A DNA stretch of 64,000 bases, taken from the NCBI RefSeq assembly GCF_003696345.1, contig NZ_RFLX01000013.1, forward strand, positions 99,487 through 163,486. Reading direction: 5' to 3'. The position numbers were made by a program, and so were the translations under genes. The DNA comes from Teichococcus wenyumeiae (GTDB taxonomy: Bacteria; Pseudomonadota; Alphaproteobacteria; Acetobacterales; Acetobacteraceae). Within the stretch, counting starts at the first letter, position 1. Every line of letters starts with the position of its first letter. Below the pieces are notes generated by a model. That model did no database searches. It saw only the letters and a program-made list of their open reading frames with translations, and was not told the DNA's origin. Below, piece by piece: positions 26,817-36,399 of this stretch.

Positions 26817-26826
26817 GGGCAGGCCG

Positions 26827-27618
26827 ATGAGCAGCACCTTCCTGGAAGCGGTGGACGCGCGCGGCATCGCCACGCTCACCCTGAACCGCCCCGACCGCCA
26901 CAATGCCTTCGACGACAGCCTGATCGCGGAACTGACCGTCGCCCTGAAGCGGCTGGGTGAGGATGGCGCGGTGCGCGCCGTGGTGCTGGCCAGTAGCGGC
27001 CGCAGCTTCTCGGCCGGGGCCGACCTGGGTTGGATGCGGCGGATGGCCGGCCATTCCTTCGAGGACAACCTTGCCGATGCGGCCGGCCTAGCCGGGCTGC
27101 TACATACCCTGGACCGGCTACGGAAGCCGACCATTGCTCTGGTGCAGGGTGCCGCCTATGGCGGCGGCGTGGGGCTGGTCGCCTGCTGCGATATCGCTCT
27201 GGCCACCGAGGGCGCCAGCTTCTGCCTCAGCGAGGTGAAGCTCGGGCTCACCCCTGCCACCATCAGTCCCTATGTGGTCAATGCCATCGGGCCGCGCTGG
27301 GCCCGCCGCCTCTTCCAGACCGCCGAGGTCTTTGATGCCCTGCGCGCGCGGGAGATCGGGCTGGTGCATGAGGTGCTGCCGCCGGAAGGGCTCGCGGCGC
27401 GGGGCGAGGAGATCATCCAGGCGCTGTTGCAGGGCGCGCCGGGCGCCCAGGCCGATGCCAAGGATCTGGTCTTCCTCTGCGAAGGGCGCCCGGTGGATGC
27501 CGCGCTTTCCGCCGAGACGGGGCGGCGCATCGCGCAGCGGCGCGCCTCCACCGAGGGGCAGGAAGGGATCGGCGCCTTTCTCGACAAGCGCGCGCCCGCG
27601 TGGCGGCACCAGGGCTGA
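26827..27618 (+). CDS. liuC: Methylglutaconyl-CoA hydratase (enoyl-CoA hydratase family)
   Basis: A 263-aa crotonase-fold enzyme. The oxyanion-hole segments are SSGRSFSAGADLGWM and VQGAAYGGGVGLVACCDIA; the catalytic glutamates sit in CLSEVKLGLTPATISPYV. The wording SEVKLGLTPATI is typical of the LiuC/AUH group that hydrates 3-methylglutaconyl-CoA to HMG-CoA. Located 10 bases after mccB and just before mccA, matching the leucine/isovalerate operons of proteobacteria. Confidence 0.88.
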   Translation: MSSTFLEAVDARGIATLTLNRPDRHNAFDDSLIAELTVALKRLGEDGAVRAVVLASSGRSFSAGADLGWMRRMAGHSFEDNLADAAGLAGLLHTLDRLRKPTIALVQGAAYGGGVGLVACCDIALATEGASFCLSEVKLGLTPATISPYVVNAIGPRWARRLFQTAEVFDALRAREIGLVHEVLPPEGLAARGEEIIQALLQGAPGAQADAKDLVFLCEGRPVDAALSAETGRRIAQRRASTEGQEGIGAFLDKRAPAWRHQG

Positions 27619-27626
27619 GGGAGACC

Positions 27627-29648
27627 ATGATGTTCCGCAAGATCCTGGTGGCCAATCGCGGTGAGATCGCCTGCCGGGTGATCGCCACGGCCAGGCGGCT
27701 CGGCATCGCCACGGTGGCCGTCTATTCCGAAGCCGATGCCGGTGCGCGCCATACGAGGCTGGCCGACGAAGCCTGGCCCATCGGCCCCGCCCCCGCGCGC
27801 CAGAGCTATCTGGTAGGCGAGCGCATCCTGGAGGTCGCCCGCCGCTCCGGTGCCGAGGCGATCCATCCCGGCTATGGCTTCCTTTCGGAAAATGCCGATT
27901 TTGCGGCGGCCTGTGCCGAGGCCGGCATCGTGTTCATCGGCCCGCCGGCCTCGGCCATCCGCGCCATGGGTTCCAAGGCGGAATCCAAGGCGCTGATGGA
28001 ACGTTCCGGCGTACCCCTGGTGCCGGGCTATCATGGCGAGGCGCAGGACCTGCCGCTGCTGAGGGCGGAGGCGGCGCGGATCGGCTATCCCGTGCTGATC
28101 AAGGCTTCGGCTGGCGGCGGCGGCAAGGGAATGCGCGTCGTCACGGAGCCAACGGAGTTTGAGGCTGCGATCGAGGGTGCCAGGCGCGAGGCGCTCGCCT
28201 CCTTCGGCGATGATCGCGTACTGATCGAGAGGTACCTCACCAGGCCAAGGCATATCGAGATCCAGGTCTTCGCTGATAGCCTCGGCCAGACCGTCTCGCT
28301 CTTCGAGCGCGATTGCTCCATCCAGCGGCGGCACCAGAAGGTGATCGAGGAAGCGCCAGCCCCGGGCATGGACCCGGCGCGACGCAAGGCGATGGGCGAG
28401 GCTGCCGTCGCCGCCGCGCGGGCCGTGGGCTATGTCGGCGCTGGCACGGTGGAATTCATCGCGGAAGGCGATGCCTTCTACTTCATGGAAATGAACACCC
28501 GCCTGCAGGTCGAGCATCCCGTGACGGAGATGGTGACGGGGCTGGATCTGGTGGAATGGCAGCTCCGCGTCGCCGCGGGCGAACCCCTGCCGCTGCCGGA
28601 GGAGAAGCTCGCCCTCCATGGCCATGCCATCGAGGCGCGCGTCTATGCCGAGGACCCGGCGCGCGACTTCATGCCCGCCGTGGGCACCCTGGCCCATCTG
28701 CGCCAGCCGCGCGAGGTGCTGGGCCATGTGCGGGTGGATACCGGCATCCGCCAGGGCGACACCATCACGCCGAACTACGACCCCATGATCGCCAAGCTGG
28801 TCGTCTGGGGCGAGGACCGCGCCGCCGCCGTGCGGCGCCTCGCTACGGCCCTGGCGGAATACGAGGTCGTCGGGCCGCAGACCAATCTGGACCTGTTGCG
28901 CACCATTGCCGGCCACCCGGCCTTCGCGGCGGCGGAACTGGATACCGGCTTCATCGCCCGCCATGCCGGGAGCCTCATGGGCAGCCCGCCGCCGGAAGCC
29001 GATGCGGCGGTGGTCTGGGCGGCGGCAGCCCTGGCCGCGTTGCGGGAGCAGCAAGGGCAGGTGGCGGCGGAGATGCGGGAGACAGGCGACCGCTGGTCCC
29101 CCTGGGCGCAGGCCGATGCCTGGCGCATGAACGGTGAAGGCTACCAGGACCTGCATTTCCGCCGGGCGGAGGAAGAGCCCGTCACCATCCGCGCGCATCC
29201 GCTGGGCCAGGGGCGCTTCCGCCTCCGCCTGCCGGGCGGCACGGTGGAGGCGGAACTGGCCGAGGACGAGGCCGGTCCGCTCCTGCTGCTGGATGGCGTC
29301 TCCCGCCGCCTGCGGCTGGTGCGGCGGGGGGATGAACTGACGGTGGTGCTGGGCGGGCGGAACCATGCCTTGCATCGCATCGACCCGCTGGCGCCGCCCC
29401 GGACGGAAACGGCGGGCAACGACCGCGTCCGCGCCCCCGTGCCCGGCCGGGTCAGCCGCGTGCTGGTGCGGCCCGGCGAGGTGGTGGCCAAGAACGCGCC
29501 GCTGGTGGTCATCGAGGCCATGAAGATGGAACTGACGCTGCGCGCCCCCATGGACGGGCGGGTCGAGAGCGTGCCCCACCAGGTGGAAGAGATGGTGGAG
29601 GAAGGCACGGAACTCGTGACCTTCGAGATGGAGGCCGCCGCGCCATGA
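27627..29648 (+). CDS. mccA: Methylcrotonyl-CoA carboxylase alpha (biotin carboxylase/BCCP) subunit
   Basis: A 673-aa biotin-dependent subunit. Biotin carboxylase domain MFRKILVANRGEIACRVI, the ATP-grasp glycine loop KASAGGGGKGMR (about residues 158-169), MEMNTRLQVEHPVTE, a linker domain, and a C-terminal biotinyl domain with the modified lysine in VIEAMKMEL (about K633). It carboxylates biotin with ATP and bicarbonate. The ATG at 27627 has GAGGGAGA upstream; the next codon is also ATG. Stop overlaps the HMG-CoA lyase start by 4 bases. Confidence 0.94.
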   Translation: MMFRKILVANRGEIACRVIATARRLGIATVAVYSEADAGARHTRLADEAWPIGPAPARQSYLVGERILEVARRSGAEAIHPGYGFLSENADFAAACAEAGIVFIGPPASAIRAMGSKAESKALMERSGVPLVPGYHGEAQDLPLLRAEAARIGYPVLIKASAGGGGKGMRVVTEPTEFEAAIEGARREALASFGDDRVLIERYLTRPRHIEIQVFADSLGQTVSLFERDCSIQRRHQKVIEEAPAPGMDPARRKAMGEAAVAAARAVGYVGAGTVEFIAEGDAFYFMEMNTRLQVEHPVTEMVTGLDLVEWQLRVAAGEPLPLPEEKLALHGHAIEARVYAEDPARDFMPAVGTLAHLRQPREVLGHVRVDTGIRQGDTITPNYDPMIAKLVVWGEDRAAAVRRLATALAEYEVVGPQTNLDLLRTIAGHPAFAAAELDTGFIARHAGSLMGSPPPEADAAVVWAAAALAALREQQGQVAAEMRETGDRWSPWAQADAWRMNGEGYQDLHFRRAEEEPVTIRAHPLGQGRFRLRLPGGTVEAELAEDEAGPLLLLDGVSRRLRLVRRGDELTVVLGGRNHALHRIDPLAPPRTETAGNDRVRAPVPGRVSRVLVRPGEVVAKNAPLVVIEAMKMELTLRAPMDGRVESVPHQVEEMVEEGTELVTFEMEAAAP

Positions 29649-30556
29649 GCTATCCCGCGCGGGTGCGTGTGGTCGAGGTCGGGCCGCGCGACGGCTTGCA
29701 GAACGAGAAGGGCGCCATTCCCGTCGGCATCAAGGCGGCGTTGATCGAGCGGCTGCTGGCGGCCGGGCTGACCACCATCGAGGCCGGCAGCTTCGTCTCA
29801 CCCAAATGGGTGCCGCAGATGGCGGATACGGCGGAACTGCTCGCCATGCTGCCCGCCCGGCAGGGTGTCAGCTATCCCGTGCTGGTGCCGAACCTGCGCG
29901 GGCTGGAACAGGCCCTGGCCACCGGCCGGGTGGAGGAGATCGCGGTCTTCGGCGCGGCCTCGGAGGCCTTTTCCCAGCGGAACATCAACTGCTCCATCGA
30001 CGAGAGCCTGCGGCGCTTCGAGCCGGTGGTGGCGCGGGCGCTGGAACATGGCCTGCGGGTGCGCGGCTATGTCTCCTGCGTGCTGGGTTGCCCCTATGAG
30101 GGCGAGGTCGATGCCGCTGCGGTTACGCGGGTGGCGGCGGCCCTGGCAGAGATGGGCTGCTACGAGATTTCCCTGGGCGACACCATCGGCACGGGCACGC
30201 CGCTGAAGGCCCGCCGGATGGTGCAAGCCGTGGCCGCGAAGGTGCCGGTCGGCCATCTGGCGCTGCATTTCCACGACACCTATGGGCAGGCCCTGGCCAG
30301 TATCCTGGCCTGCCTCGAGCTCGGCGTCTCGGTGGTGGATAGCGCGGTGGCCGGGCTGGGCGGCTGTCCCTATGCCCAGGGCGCCACGGGCAATGTGGCG
30401 ACCGAGGACGTGGTCTATATGCTCCACGGCATGGGCATCGAGACAGGGCTGGATCTCGACCGGCTCTGCGAGGCCGGGGCCCTGATCTCCTCGGCCCTGG
30501 GGCGGGAGACGGCCTCACGGGTGGCCCGGGCGCGCGGGGCTGTGGGAGCCGGCTGA
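29645..30556 (+). CDS. Hydroxymethylglutaryl-CoA lyase (copy 1)
   Basis: A 303-aa DRE-TIM lyase splitting HMG-CoA into acetoacetate and acetyl-CoA. Signature elements: VEVGPRDGLQNEK near the start, SFVSPKWVPQMADT, SCVLGCPYEGEV, the metal-ligand LHFHDTYGQ, and the HMG-CoA lyase loop GLGGCPYAQGATGNVATED with its active cysteine. Last gene of the operon, translationally coupled to mccA by an ATGA overlap. A second lyase with very similar motifs is encoded at 52119-53012. Confidence 0.94.
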   Translation: MSYPARVRVVEVGPRDGLQNEKGAIPVGIKAALIERLLAAGLTTIEAGSFVSPKWVPQMADTAELLAMLPARQGVSYPVLVPNLRGLEQALATGRVEEIAVFGAASEAFSQRNINCSIDESLRRFEPVVARALEHGLRVRGYVSCVLGCPYEGEVDAAAVTRVAAALAEMGCYEISLGDTIGTGTPLKARRMVQAVAAKVPVGHLALHFHDTYGQALASILACLELGVSVVDSAVAGLGGCPYAQGATGNVATEDVVYMLHGMGIETGLDLDRLCEAGALISSALGRETASRVARARGAVGAG

Positions 30557-30642
30557 CAGCCGCCGCGCCGCTGCACTACATCACGGCCCACCTGACGCCT
30601 GCCGGCGCTATGATGCCCGAACCAGGGCAGCAGAGGGCCACG

Positions 30643-31542
30643 ATGCTCAGATCCGTTGATGCCGGCGTGCTGAAGATCGCATTCGAGGAGAATGGAAGGC
30701 CGGATGGATGGCCCGTGCTGCTGATGCACGGCTTTCCCTATGACGTGCATGCCTATGACGCGGTGACGCCGATCCTGGTATCCGCGGGCGCGCGGGTCAT
30801 CGTGCCCTGGCTGCGCGGCTACGGGCCCACCCGCTTCCTGTCGCCGGAAACGCCGCGCTCCGGCGAGCAGGCGGCGCTGGGCAAGGACCTGCTCGACCTG
30901 CTGGATGCGCTCCAGATCCGCTCCGCCCTGCTGGCCGGGTATGACTGGGGCGGGCGCGCGGCCTGCATCGTTTCTGCCTTGTGGCCGCAGCGCGTGCAGG
31001 GGCTGGTCTCGCAGAACAGCTACAACATCCAGGACATCGCCCGCTCCGGCCAGCCGCAGGCCCCGGAAAACGAGATGCGCCTTTGGTACCAGTATTACTT
31101 CCATTCCGAGCGCGGGCGTAGGGGATTGGCGCAGGACCGGCGCGCCTTCTGCCGCCTGCTGTGGCGCCTCTGGTCGCCGGAGTGGCAGTTCGATGACGCG
31201 GCTTTCGAGAGAACGGCCGAGAGCTTCGACAATCCGGATTTCGTGGAGGTTGTCATCCACTCCTACCGGCACCGGTTCGGATTGGTAGCCGGTGATCCCT
31301 TGCTGGCGCCGATTGAGCGCCAACTGGCCGCGCAGCCGCCGATCACCGTGCCGGCCGTCACCCTGGACGGTGATGCGGACGGGGTGCTGGCGCTGGGCGG
31401 CACCGCGAAGCACGCCCCGCATTTCACCGGGCCACATGAGCACCGGGTTCTGCGAGGCGGCGGGCACAACCTGCCACAGGAGAGGCCGGAAGCCTTCGCG
31501 GCGGCGGTTCTGGACCTCCATTCCCGGCTGCCATCGGGGTAA
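30643..31542 (+). CDS. Alpha/beta hydrolase, epoxide-hydrolase/haloalkane-dehalogenase-like
   Basis: A 299-aa alpha/beta hydrolase. HGFPYDVHAYD supplies the HG-x-P oxyanion motif; the nucleophile elbow is GYDWGG with Asp (about residue 101) instead of Ser, as in soluble epoxide hydrolases and dehalogenases. The acid and base are probably in DGDADG and GGGHNLPQE. No signal peptide. The ATG at 30643 has AGAGGG upstream; an earlier ATG pair at 30610 lacks one. It lies 86 bases after the carboxylase operon and may be separately transcribed. Substrate unknown. Confidence 0.85.
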   Translation: MLRSVDAGVLKIAFEENGRPDGWPVLLMHGFPYDVHAYDAVTPILVSAGARVIVPWLRGYGPTRFLSPETPRSGEQAALGKDLLDLLDALQIRSALLAGYDWGGRAACIVSALWPQRVQGLVSQNSYNIQDIARSGQPQAPENEMRLWYQYYFHSERGRRGLAQDRRAFCRLLWRLWSPEWQFDDAAFERTAESFDNPDFVEVVIHSYRHRFGLVAGDPLLAPIERQLAAQPPITVPAVTLDGDADGVLALGGTAKHAPHFTGPHEHRVLRGGGHNLPQERPEAFAAAVLDLHSRLPSG

Positions 31543-31618
31543 CCGCATGGAGGCAGGCGGGCCCTCGCGGCTCGCGGGACCTGGCGCTGGAATTCAGGCG
31601 CCGTGCAGGGACTTTCCT

Positions 31619-32521
31619 TCAGGCTGCGGCAGAATAGCCGCCGGCCGACCGCAGTCGCTCGACATCGCGGCCTGGTGGCAGCCCGAAAGCGCGCGCGTAG
31701 TCACGGCTGAACTGGGAGGGGCTGCCATAGCCCACCTCGAAGCCCGCACTCGCCGCATCCAGTCCCCCCGCGATCATCAGCCGCCGCGCCTCCTGCAAGC
31801 GGAGCTGCACGCGGTAGCGTAACGGGCTGAGGCCGGTGACGGTCTTGAAGTGCTGGTGAAAGGCCGAGGGGCTCATGCCTGCAAGGTCCGCGAGCTGCTC
31901 AACCGAGACCGGGTCGGCAAAGTGGCTGCGCAGCCAGCGCACCGCGCGGTGCACCTGCTCGCCCCGGCCATCAGCACGCGCCATCTGGCACAGCATCCGC
32001 CCCGCCGGCCCCCGTAGCAGCCGCCACAGCAGCTCGCGCTCGATCAGCGGCGCGAGGGGCCCGGCATCCTCGGGCGTATCGAGCAGCGAGAGCAGGCGAC
32101 AGGCGGCATCCACCAGGGATGGCGTCGTGCCGCCCAGCATGAGGCCCAGCGACGGACGCTCATCGGCGCCAGCCGGCAGCGGGTGCTCCGCCAGCAGATC
32201 CGCCAGCGCGGCGAGGTCAAGGAACAGGCAGAGGCACAGATAGGGTGCATCGCTGCTCGCCTGCGTCACGGTGCCTGTCACCGGCAGATCGAGCGCCCCG
32301 AGCAGGAAGTTGGCGGCGTCGTAGCGAAAGCGGCGCTCGCCGAGCTGCGCCTCCTTGGCGCCCTGGGCGACCAGACAAAGGGAGGGCGCATAGACCGTCG
32401 GCACGGGCGTCGTGACGATGCCGGATCGTATAAGCCTGACACGCGGCAATGCGGTGTCGTGAAAGCCATCCGCCGGCGCATGACGCTCGATCAGTCCGGC
32501 GAGATCGGTGATTCCATGCAT
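31619..32521 (-). CDS. AraC-family transcriptional regulator (AraC_N + HTH)
   Basis: A regulator of about 300 aa. The N-terminal AraC_N cupin-like domain (SGIVTTPVPTVYAPSLCLVA) precedes the C-terminal double HTH (SVEQLADLAGMSPSAFHQHF, DAASAGFEVGYGSPSQFSRD). The ATG at 32521 (MHGITDL) has GGGA six bases upstream and matches where the family usually starts; ATGs at 32545 and 32587 are alternatives. It is divergent from the SDR gene at 32676, the pairing commonly seen when such regulators control a single reductase gene. Confidence 0.88.
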   Translation of the reverse strand: MHGITDLAGLIERHAPADGFHDTALPRVRLIRSGIVTTPVPTVYAPSLCLVAQGAKEAQLGERRFRYDAANFLLGALDLPVTGTVTQASSDAPYLCLCLFLDLAALADLLAEHPLPAGADERPSLGLMLGGTTPSLVDAACRLLSLLDTPEDAGPLAPLIERELLWRLLRGPAGRMLCQMARADGRGEQVHRAVRWLRSHFADPVSVEQLADLAGMSPSAFHQHFKTVTGLSPLRYRVQLRLQEARRLMIAGGLDAASAGFEVGYGSPSQFSRDYARAFGLPPGRDVERLRSAGGYSAAA

Positions 32522-32675
32522 GGCTTTCCCATCCCACGTCCTCATGCCCCATTCAAGCCGAAGGCGGGGTTCAGGAGGATCGTGCAATCATCGCGGATTA
32601 CGCGTCTACCACTCCGGCGGCGCGGGCGGGCACAAGCTCTGGCGATCAGTCGTCACCTCAGAAGGAGCTTCCGGC

Positions 32676-33413
32676 ATGTCCGACCTGAACAACCGCGTTA
32701 TCCTCATCACCGGCGCCAGCAGCGGGATCGGTGAAGCCACCGCCCGCCTGCTTGGCGCGGCCGGCGCCCGCCTCATGCTGGGCGCCCGGCGGACGGAGCG
32801 GCTGGAGCAGCTCGCCGCCGATATTGCAGCCAGCGGAGGACAGGCCGCCTGGCAGCGGCTGGACGTCACCGACCGGGCCAGCGTCAGCCAGTTCGTCGAT
32901 GCTGCGGCGCAGCGCTTCGGCCGGATCGACGTGATGGTGAACAATGCCGGCGTGATGCCGCTCTCGCCCCTGGCCGCGCTCAAGACCGAGGAATGGGACC
33001 GGATGATCGACGTCAACCTGCGCGGCCTGCTGCATGGCGTGGCGGCTGCCTTGCCGCGCTTCCTGGCGCAGGGCGGCGGCCAGTTCGTCAATATCGCCTC
33101 GCTCGGCGCGCATTACGTCGTGCCGACCGCCGCAGTCTATTGCGCCACCAAATTCGCGGTCTGGGCCATCACCGACGGCATCCGGCGCGAGCACGACAAT
33201 ATCCGCGCGACCATCATCTCGCCGGGCACGGTTGAATCGGAACTGGCGGATAGCATCACTGACCCGGGCACCATCGAGGCCATGGCCGCGTTCCGGGCGG
33301 CGGCAATCAAGGCGGATGCGATCGCGCGCGCGATCTTCTACGCCGTCAGCCAGCCCGCTGATGTCGATGTCAGTGAGATCATCGTGCGGCCCACTGCCAG
33401 TGACGTGATCTGA
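32676..33413 (+). CDS. Short-chain dehydrogenase/reductase
   Basis: A 245-aa classical SDR. Cofactor motif TGASSGIG at residues 13-20, NNAGVM for the second nucleotide-fold signature, and an active site with serine in NIASLGAH and YCATK as the YxxxK. AAGGAG lies 8 bases before the ATG. NADP preference is suggested by the basic GARRTERLEQL after strand 2. Divergent from an AraC regulator that probably controls it. The substrate is unknown; the family acts on many alcohols and ketones. Confidence 0.92.
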   Translation: MSDLNNRVILITGASSGIGEATARLLGAAGARLMLGARRTERLEQLAADIAASGGQAAWQRLDVTDRASVSQFVDAAAQRFGRIDVMVNNAGVMPLSPLAALKTEEWDRMIDVNLRGLLHGVAAALPRFLAQGGGQFVNIASLGAHYVVPTAAVYCATKFAVWAITDGIRREHDNIRATIISPGTVESELADSITDPGTIEAMAAFRAAAIKADAIARAIFYAVSQPADVDVSEIIVRPTASDVI

Positions 33414-33532
33414 GCATCGACATCGCCAGGGCAAAAAGCTCAGCCGGAACAATGCTGATGCTACTGGTGCCCTTCCGCGCAGGAGAAGGCGGATACGTCC
33501 GAGGCGCCGGGGCGGAGGGGGCGGCGGCTGGC

Positions 33533-34750
33533 TCAAACGCGTCGAGGGCCAGCGGCGCTGGTATGCGGTGACGTAGCGTCGATGGGAAAGTGCAGCGCCG
33601 CAGCCACGAGCCCAGCCATGGCGGCGGCCACCCAGACCAGGCTGTAGGAGCCGGTGAGATCGAAGATGAGGCCACCGGACCAGGAGCCGAGAAAGGAGCC
33701 GACCTGGTGGCTGAGGAAGCACAGGCCGAAGAGCGTCCCGAGGTGCCGCGTGCCGAAAAGCTTCGCCACCAGCCCGCTCGTCAGCGGCACGGTGCCGAGC
33801 CACATCAGGCCCATGGCGGCGGCGAAGGCGAAGACCACCGGGCCTGTCTTCGGCGCAAGAAAGAAGGCGAGAATCACGGCGCTACGCAGCAGGTAGAGCC
33901 AGCCCAATGCCCACTGCTGGGGGAAGCGCCCGCCCAGCCAGCCGCAGAGCGCGCTGCCAATCATGTTGAACAGCCCGATCAGTGCCAGCGCCGAGGCGCC
34001 CGCGCTCGCCGGCATCCCGCACAGCGTCAGGTACGCGGGCAGATGCGTGCCGATGAAGGCCAGCTGGAAGCCGCAGGTGAAGAAGCCGAGCGTCAGGAGG
34101 CAATAGCCACGATGCCCGAAGGCCTGGCTCACCGCCTCGCGCAGCGGCATGGACGGCTCGGCCATCTCGCCGGGGCCAGGGGCTTGGTGCAGCAGGACCC
34201 CCAGCGGCGCCGCGGCCACCAGGCAACTGGCCAGAACCAGCAGGGAGGCCGCCATGCCGGATTGCTGCGCGACCCCCTGCGCCAGCGGCACGAACAGCGC
34301 CTGCCCCAGCGAGCCGCCCGCGCTGGCGAGGCCCATGGCCATGCTGCGCCGCCCGGCCGGCACGGCGCGGCCCAGGGCCGCCATCACGACGCCGAAGCTG
34401 GTGCAACTGATACCCAGCCCCACCAGGACACCCATGCCGAGGATCAGCGCGGCGCCTGAGGCGGAGAGCGCGACAAGCGACAGGCCGCCGGCATAGAGCA
34501 GCGCGCCCGCCGCCACGACCGGCGCGGGCCCGAAGCGGTCCGCGGCCGCGCCGGCGAAAGGCTGGGCGATCCCCCAGGTGAGGTTGTGCAGCGCGATGGC
34601 GAAGGCGATCAGGCCAAGGGAATGCCCGTAGCCGCCGGCCAGCGGTTCGAGATAAAGCCCGAAGCTCTGCCTCGTGCCCATGGCCACGCTCATGATGGCG
34701 CCGCCGGCCAGGACAACCACCATCGCGTGGCGTGAGGGCCGCCCGGTCAT
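33533..34750 (-). CDS. MFS transporter (monocarboxylate/OFA-like)
   Basis: A 405-aa inner-membrane protein with about 12 hydrophobic segments. The opening GGAIMSVAMGTRQSFGLYLE and the first-loop pattern GAAADRFGPAPVV fit the MFS, in a branch close to oxalate/formate antiporter and monocarboxylate carriers. Its ATG overlaps the stop of the upstream MocR regulator by 4 bases, so both are made from one transcript. The exported or imported compound is unknown; the neighbouring MocR/LysE pair hints at an amino acid or amine. Confidence 0.85.
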   Translation of the reverse strand: MTGRPSRHAMVVVLAGGAIMSVAMGTRQSFGLYLEPLAGGYGHSLGLIAFAIALHNLTWGIAQPFAGAAADRFGPAPVVAAGALLYAGGLSLVALSASGAALILGMGVLVGLGISCTSFGVVMAALGRAVPAGRRSMAMGLASAGGSLGQALFVPLAQGVAQQSGMAASLLVLASCLVAAAPLGVLLHQAPGPGEMAEPSMPLREAVSQAFGHRGYCLLTLGFFTCGFQLAFIGTHLPAYLTLCGMPASAGASALALIGLFNMIGSALCGWLGGRFPQQWALGWLYLLRSAVILAFFLAPKTGPVVFAFAAAMGLMWLGTVPLTSGLVAKLFGTRHLGTLFGLCFLSHQVGSFLGSWSGGLIFDLTGSYSLVWVAAAMAGLVAAALHFPIDATSPHTSAAGPRRV

Positions 34751-36216
34751 CTCCGTCCTCCCTGCAGCAGGCGGTCCAGCAGTTCCATGATGCGCGGGTC
34801 CGTGCTGCGCCCGATGTTGAAGCGGAGATGGCGGCTGGGTTGCCGGCAGGGGCGGAACAACGCGCCGCCCGCCAGCACCAGCCCATGGTCGCGCGCGGCG
34901 AGAACAAGGTCGTCCCGCGCTTCCAGCGGCGCCTCGGCCCAGAGGAACATCCCGTCCTCCCCACCCGCCACGGTGAAGCCGAGCCCGCGCAGCCGCCCCG
35001 CCACCAGGCCGCGCGCGGCGGAAAGCCGCGCCCGCAGCGTCTCCAGGTGCCGGCGGTACTGGCCGGAGCAGAGCATCTCCAGCACCAGTTGCTCCTCCAC
35101 GCCCGAGCCGGTCAGGGCGGTGGTGATCCTGGTGCGCAGCAATGCCTGCACACGCTCCGCCGATGCCGCCAGGAAGCCGACCCGCGTGCCCTGGCCGATC
35201 AGCTTGGTGAAGCTGCCGACATGGATGACGGAGGCTCCGCCATCGAGCTGCATCAGGCGCACCGGCTCGCCGCCATGCAGGTCGCCATGCGCGTCATCCT
35301 CCACCAGCAGCAGGTTGTGGCGCTCAGCGATGCGGAGCAGGCGATGGAGATGGGCGGCGGAGGCGGTCCATCCCGTCGGGTTGTGCAGCACGGGCTGCAG
35401 GAAGAAGGCCTTGGGCGCCTCCCTGCGGCAGGCCTGTTCCAGCGCCTCCAGGCAGGGGCCATCCGGCCGCCTTTCCACCGGCACCAGCCGCAGCCCGCGC
35501 TGCTCCAGCATCGGAAAGAGCATGAAATAGCCAGGGTCCTCCACCAGCACCGTGTCGCCGGGCGAAAGGAAGGCCTGCGCCACCAGTTGCAGCGCCTGGG
35601 TGCCGCCTGCCGTCATCAGCACGCCATCCGGCGGCACGGCGATGCCGCGCATCGCCAGGCGTTGGCAGACATGCTCGCGGACCGCCGCGCCACCCTGCGG
35701 CGGCGCCACGCGCCGCAGATGCGCCGGCAGATGCCGGTGGAAGCGGGACAGCACGCCGCCCTGCCAGGCGCTCTCCGTCCAGGCCTCCGGCAGCACGCCG
35801 CTACCCGGGCAGAGCACATCCTCCCGCGCTTCCAGCATGGCCATGGCGATGCCCTCGGCGGCGGTGGGATCAGGGGTGGGGAGCGGCGCCGCTGGCGGCA
35901 GCTCCGCCGGGCGGATCACATAAACGCCGGAGCCGGAGCGGGACACGGACAGACCCATCGCCGCGAGCCGCGCGTAAGCCTCCACCACGCTATGCACGCC
36001 GATGCCGGTGCGGCGGGCCAGGGCGCGGATGGAGGGCAGCCGCGTGCCATGGGGCAGCGTGCCGGCGCGGATCAGTTCCGCCAGCCGGCCGGAGATCTGG
36101 TCGGCGAGCGGCACCGGGGCCTGGCGGTCGATCTCGATGGAAAGGCGCGCATGCCCGCCAAGGACAAGGCGCAGCGCCGGCCGGGCCGGTGTGGCGGGGA
36201 CGGGGCTCTGGGCCAT
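34747..36216 (-). CDS. MocR-type (GntR HTH + aminotransferase) regulator
   Basis: A 489-aa PLP-dependent regulator. The N-terminal winged HTH is GntR-like (VPLADQISGRLAELIRAG, LPSIRALARRTGIGVHSVVE); the rest is a fold-type-I aminotransferase domain with HNPTGWTAS, VEDDAHGDL and the PLP lysine in HVGSFTKLIGQG. The ATG at 36216 follows GGGAGG. Divergent from a LysE-type exporter, with a perfect 29-bp inverted repeat in between, and coupled to the MFS gene. It probably senses an amino compound and controls its export. Confidence 0.92.
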   Translation of the reverse strand: MAQSPVPATPARPALRLVLGGHARLSIEIDRQAPVPLADQISGRLAELIRAGTLPHGTRLPSIRALARRTGIGVHSVVEAYARLAAMGLSVSRSGSGVYVIRPAELPPAAPLPTPDPTAAEGIAMAMLEAREDVLCPGSGVLPEAWTESAWQGGVLSRFHRHLPAHLRRVAPPQGGAAVREHVCQRLAMRGIAVPPDGVLMTAGGTQALQLVAQAFLSPGDTVLVEDPGYFMLFPMLEQRGLRLVPVERRPDGPCLEALEQACRREAPKAFFLQPVLHNPTGWTASAAHLHRLLRIAERHNLLLVEDDAHGDLHGGEPVRLMQLDGGASVIHVGSFTKLIGQGTRVGFLAASAERVQALLRTRITTALTGSGVEEQLVLEMLCSGQYRRHLETLRARLSAARGLVAGRLRGLGFTVAGGEDGMFLWAEAPLEARDDLVLAARDHGLVLAGGALFRPCRQPSRHLRFNIGRSTDPRIMELLDRLLQGGRR

Positions 36217-36300
36217 GGCGGCGCCTCCCTGGAACGCGTGCCACCGAGCATCGGGTGCCACGGGGCGGCGAACAAGGCCAGGCGTGACGGCGCGCGCACC

Positions 36301-36329
36301 AACTGTGCCGCCCGCAGGGCGGCACAGTT
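36301..36329. promoter_or_regulatory. Perfect 29-bp inverted repeat between mocR and lysE-type genes
   Basis: Arms AACTGTGCCGCCC (36301-36313) and GGGCGGCACAGTT (36317-36329) flank a GCA spacer with no mismatch. It is 84 bases upstream of the MocR start and 70 bases upstream of the LysE-type start. It is a strong candidate for the MocR operator; a 13-bp hairpin in either leader transcript is the alternative. Confidence 0.55.
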
Positions 36330-36399
36330 CGCGGGCGGCGTGGCTGGCGCATCCGCCCGGCGGAGGCGGAACATGGGCGCTGGTTCCAGAGGATCGGCA

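Noticed and set aside
27270..29579. Leftward frame of about 770 codons opposite mccA
   Set aside because: Antisense shadow; low-complexity composition, while the sense strand encodes a full biotin carboxylase.
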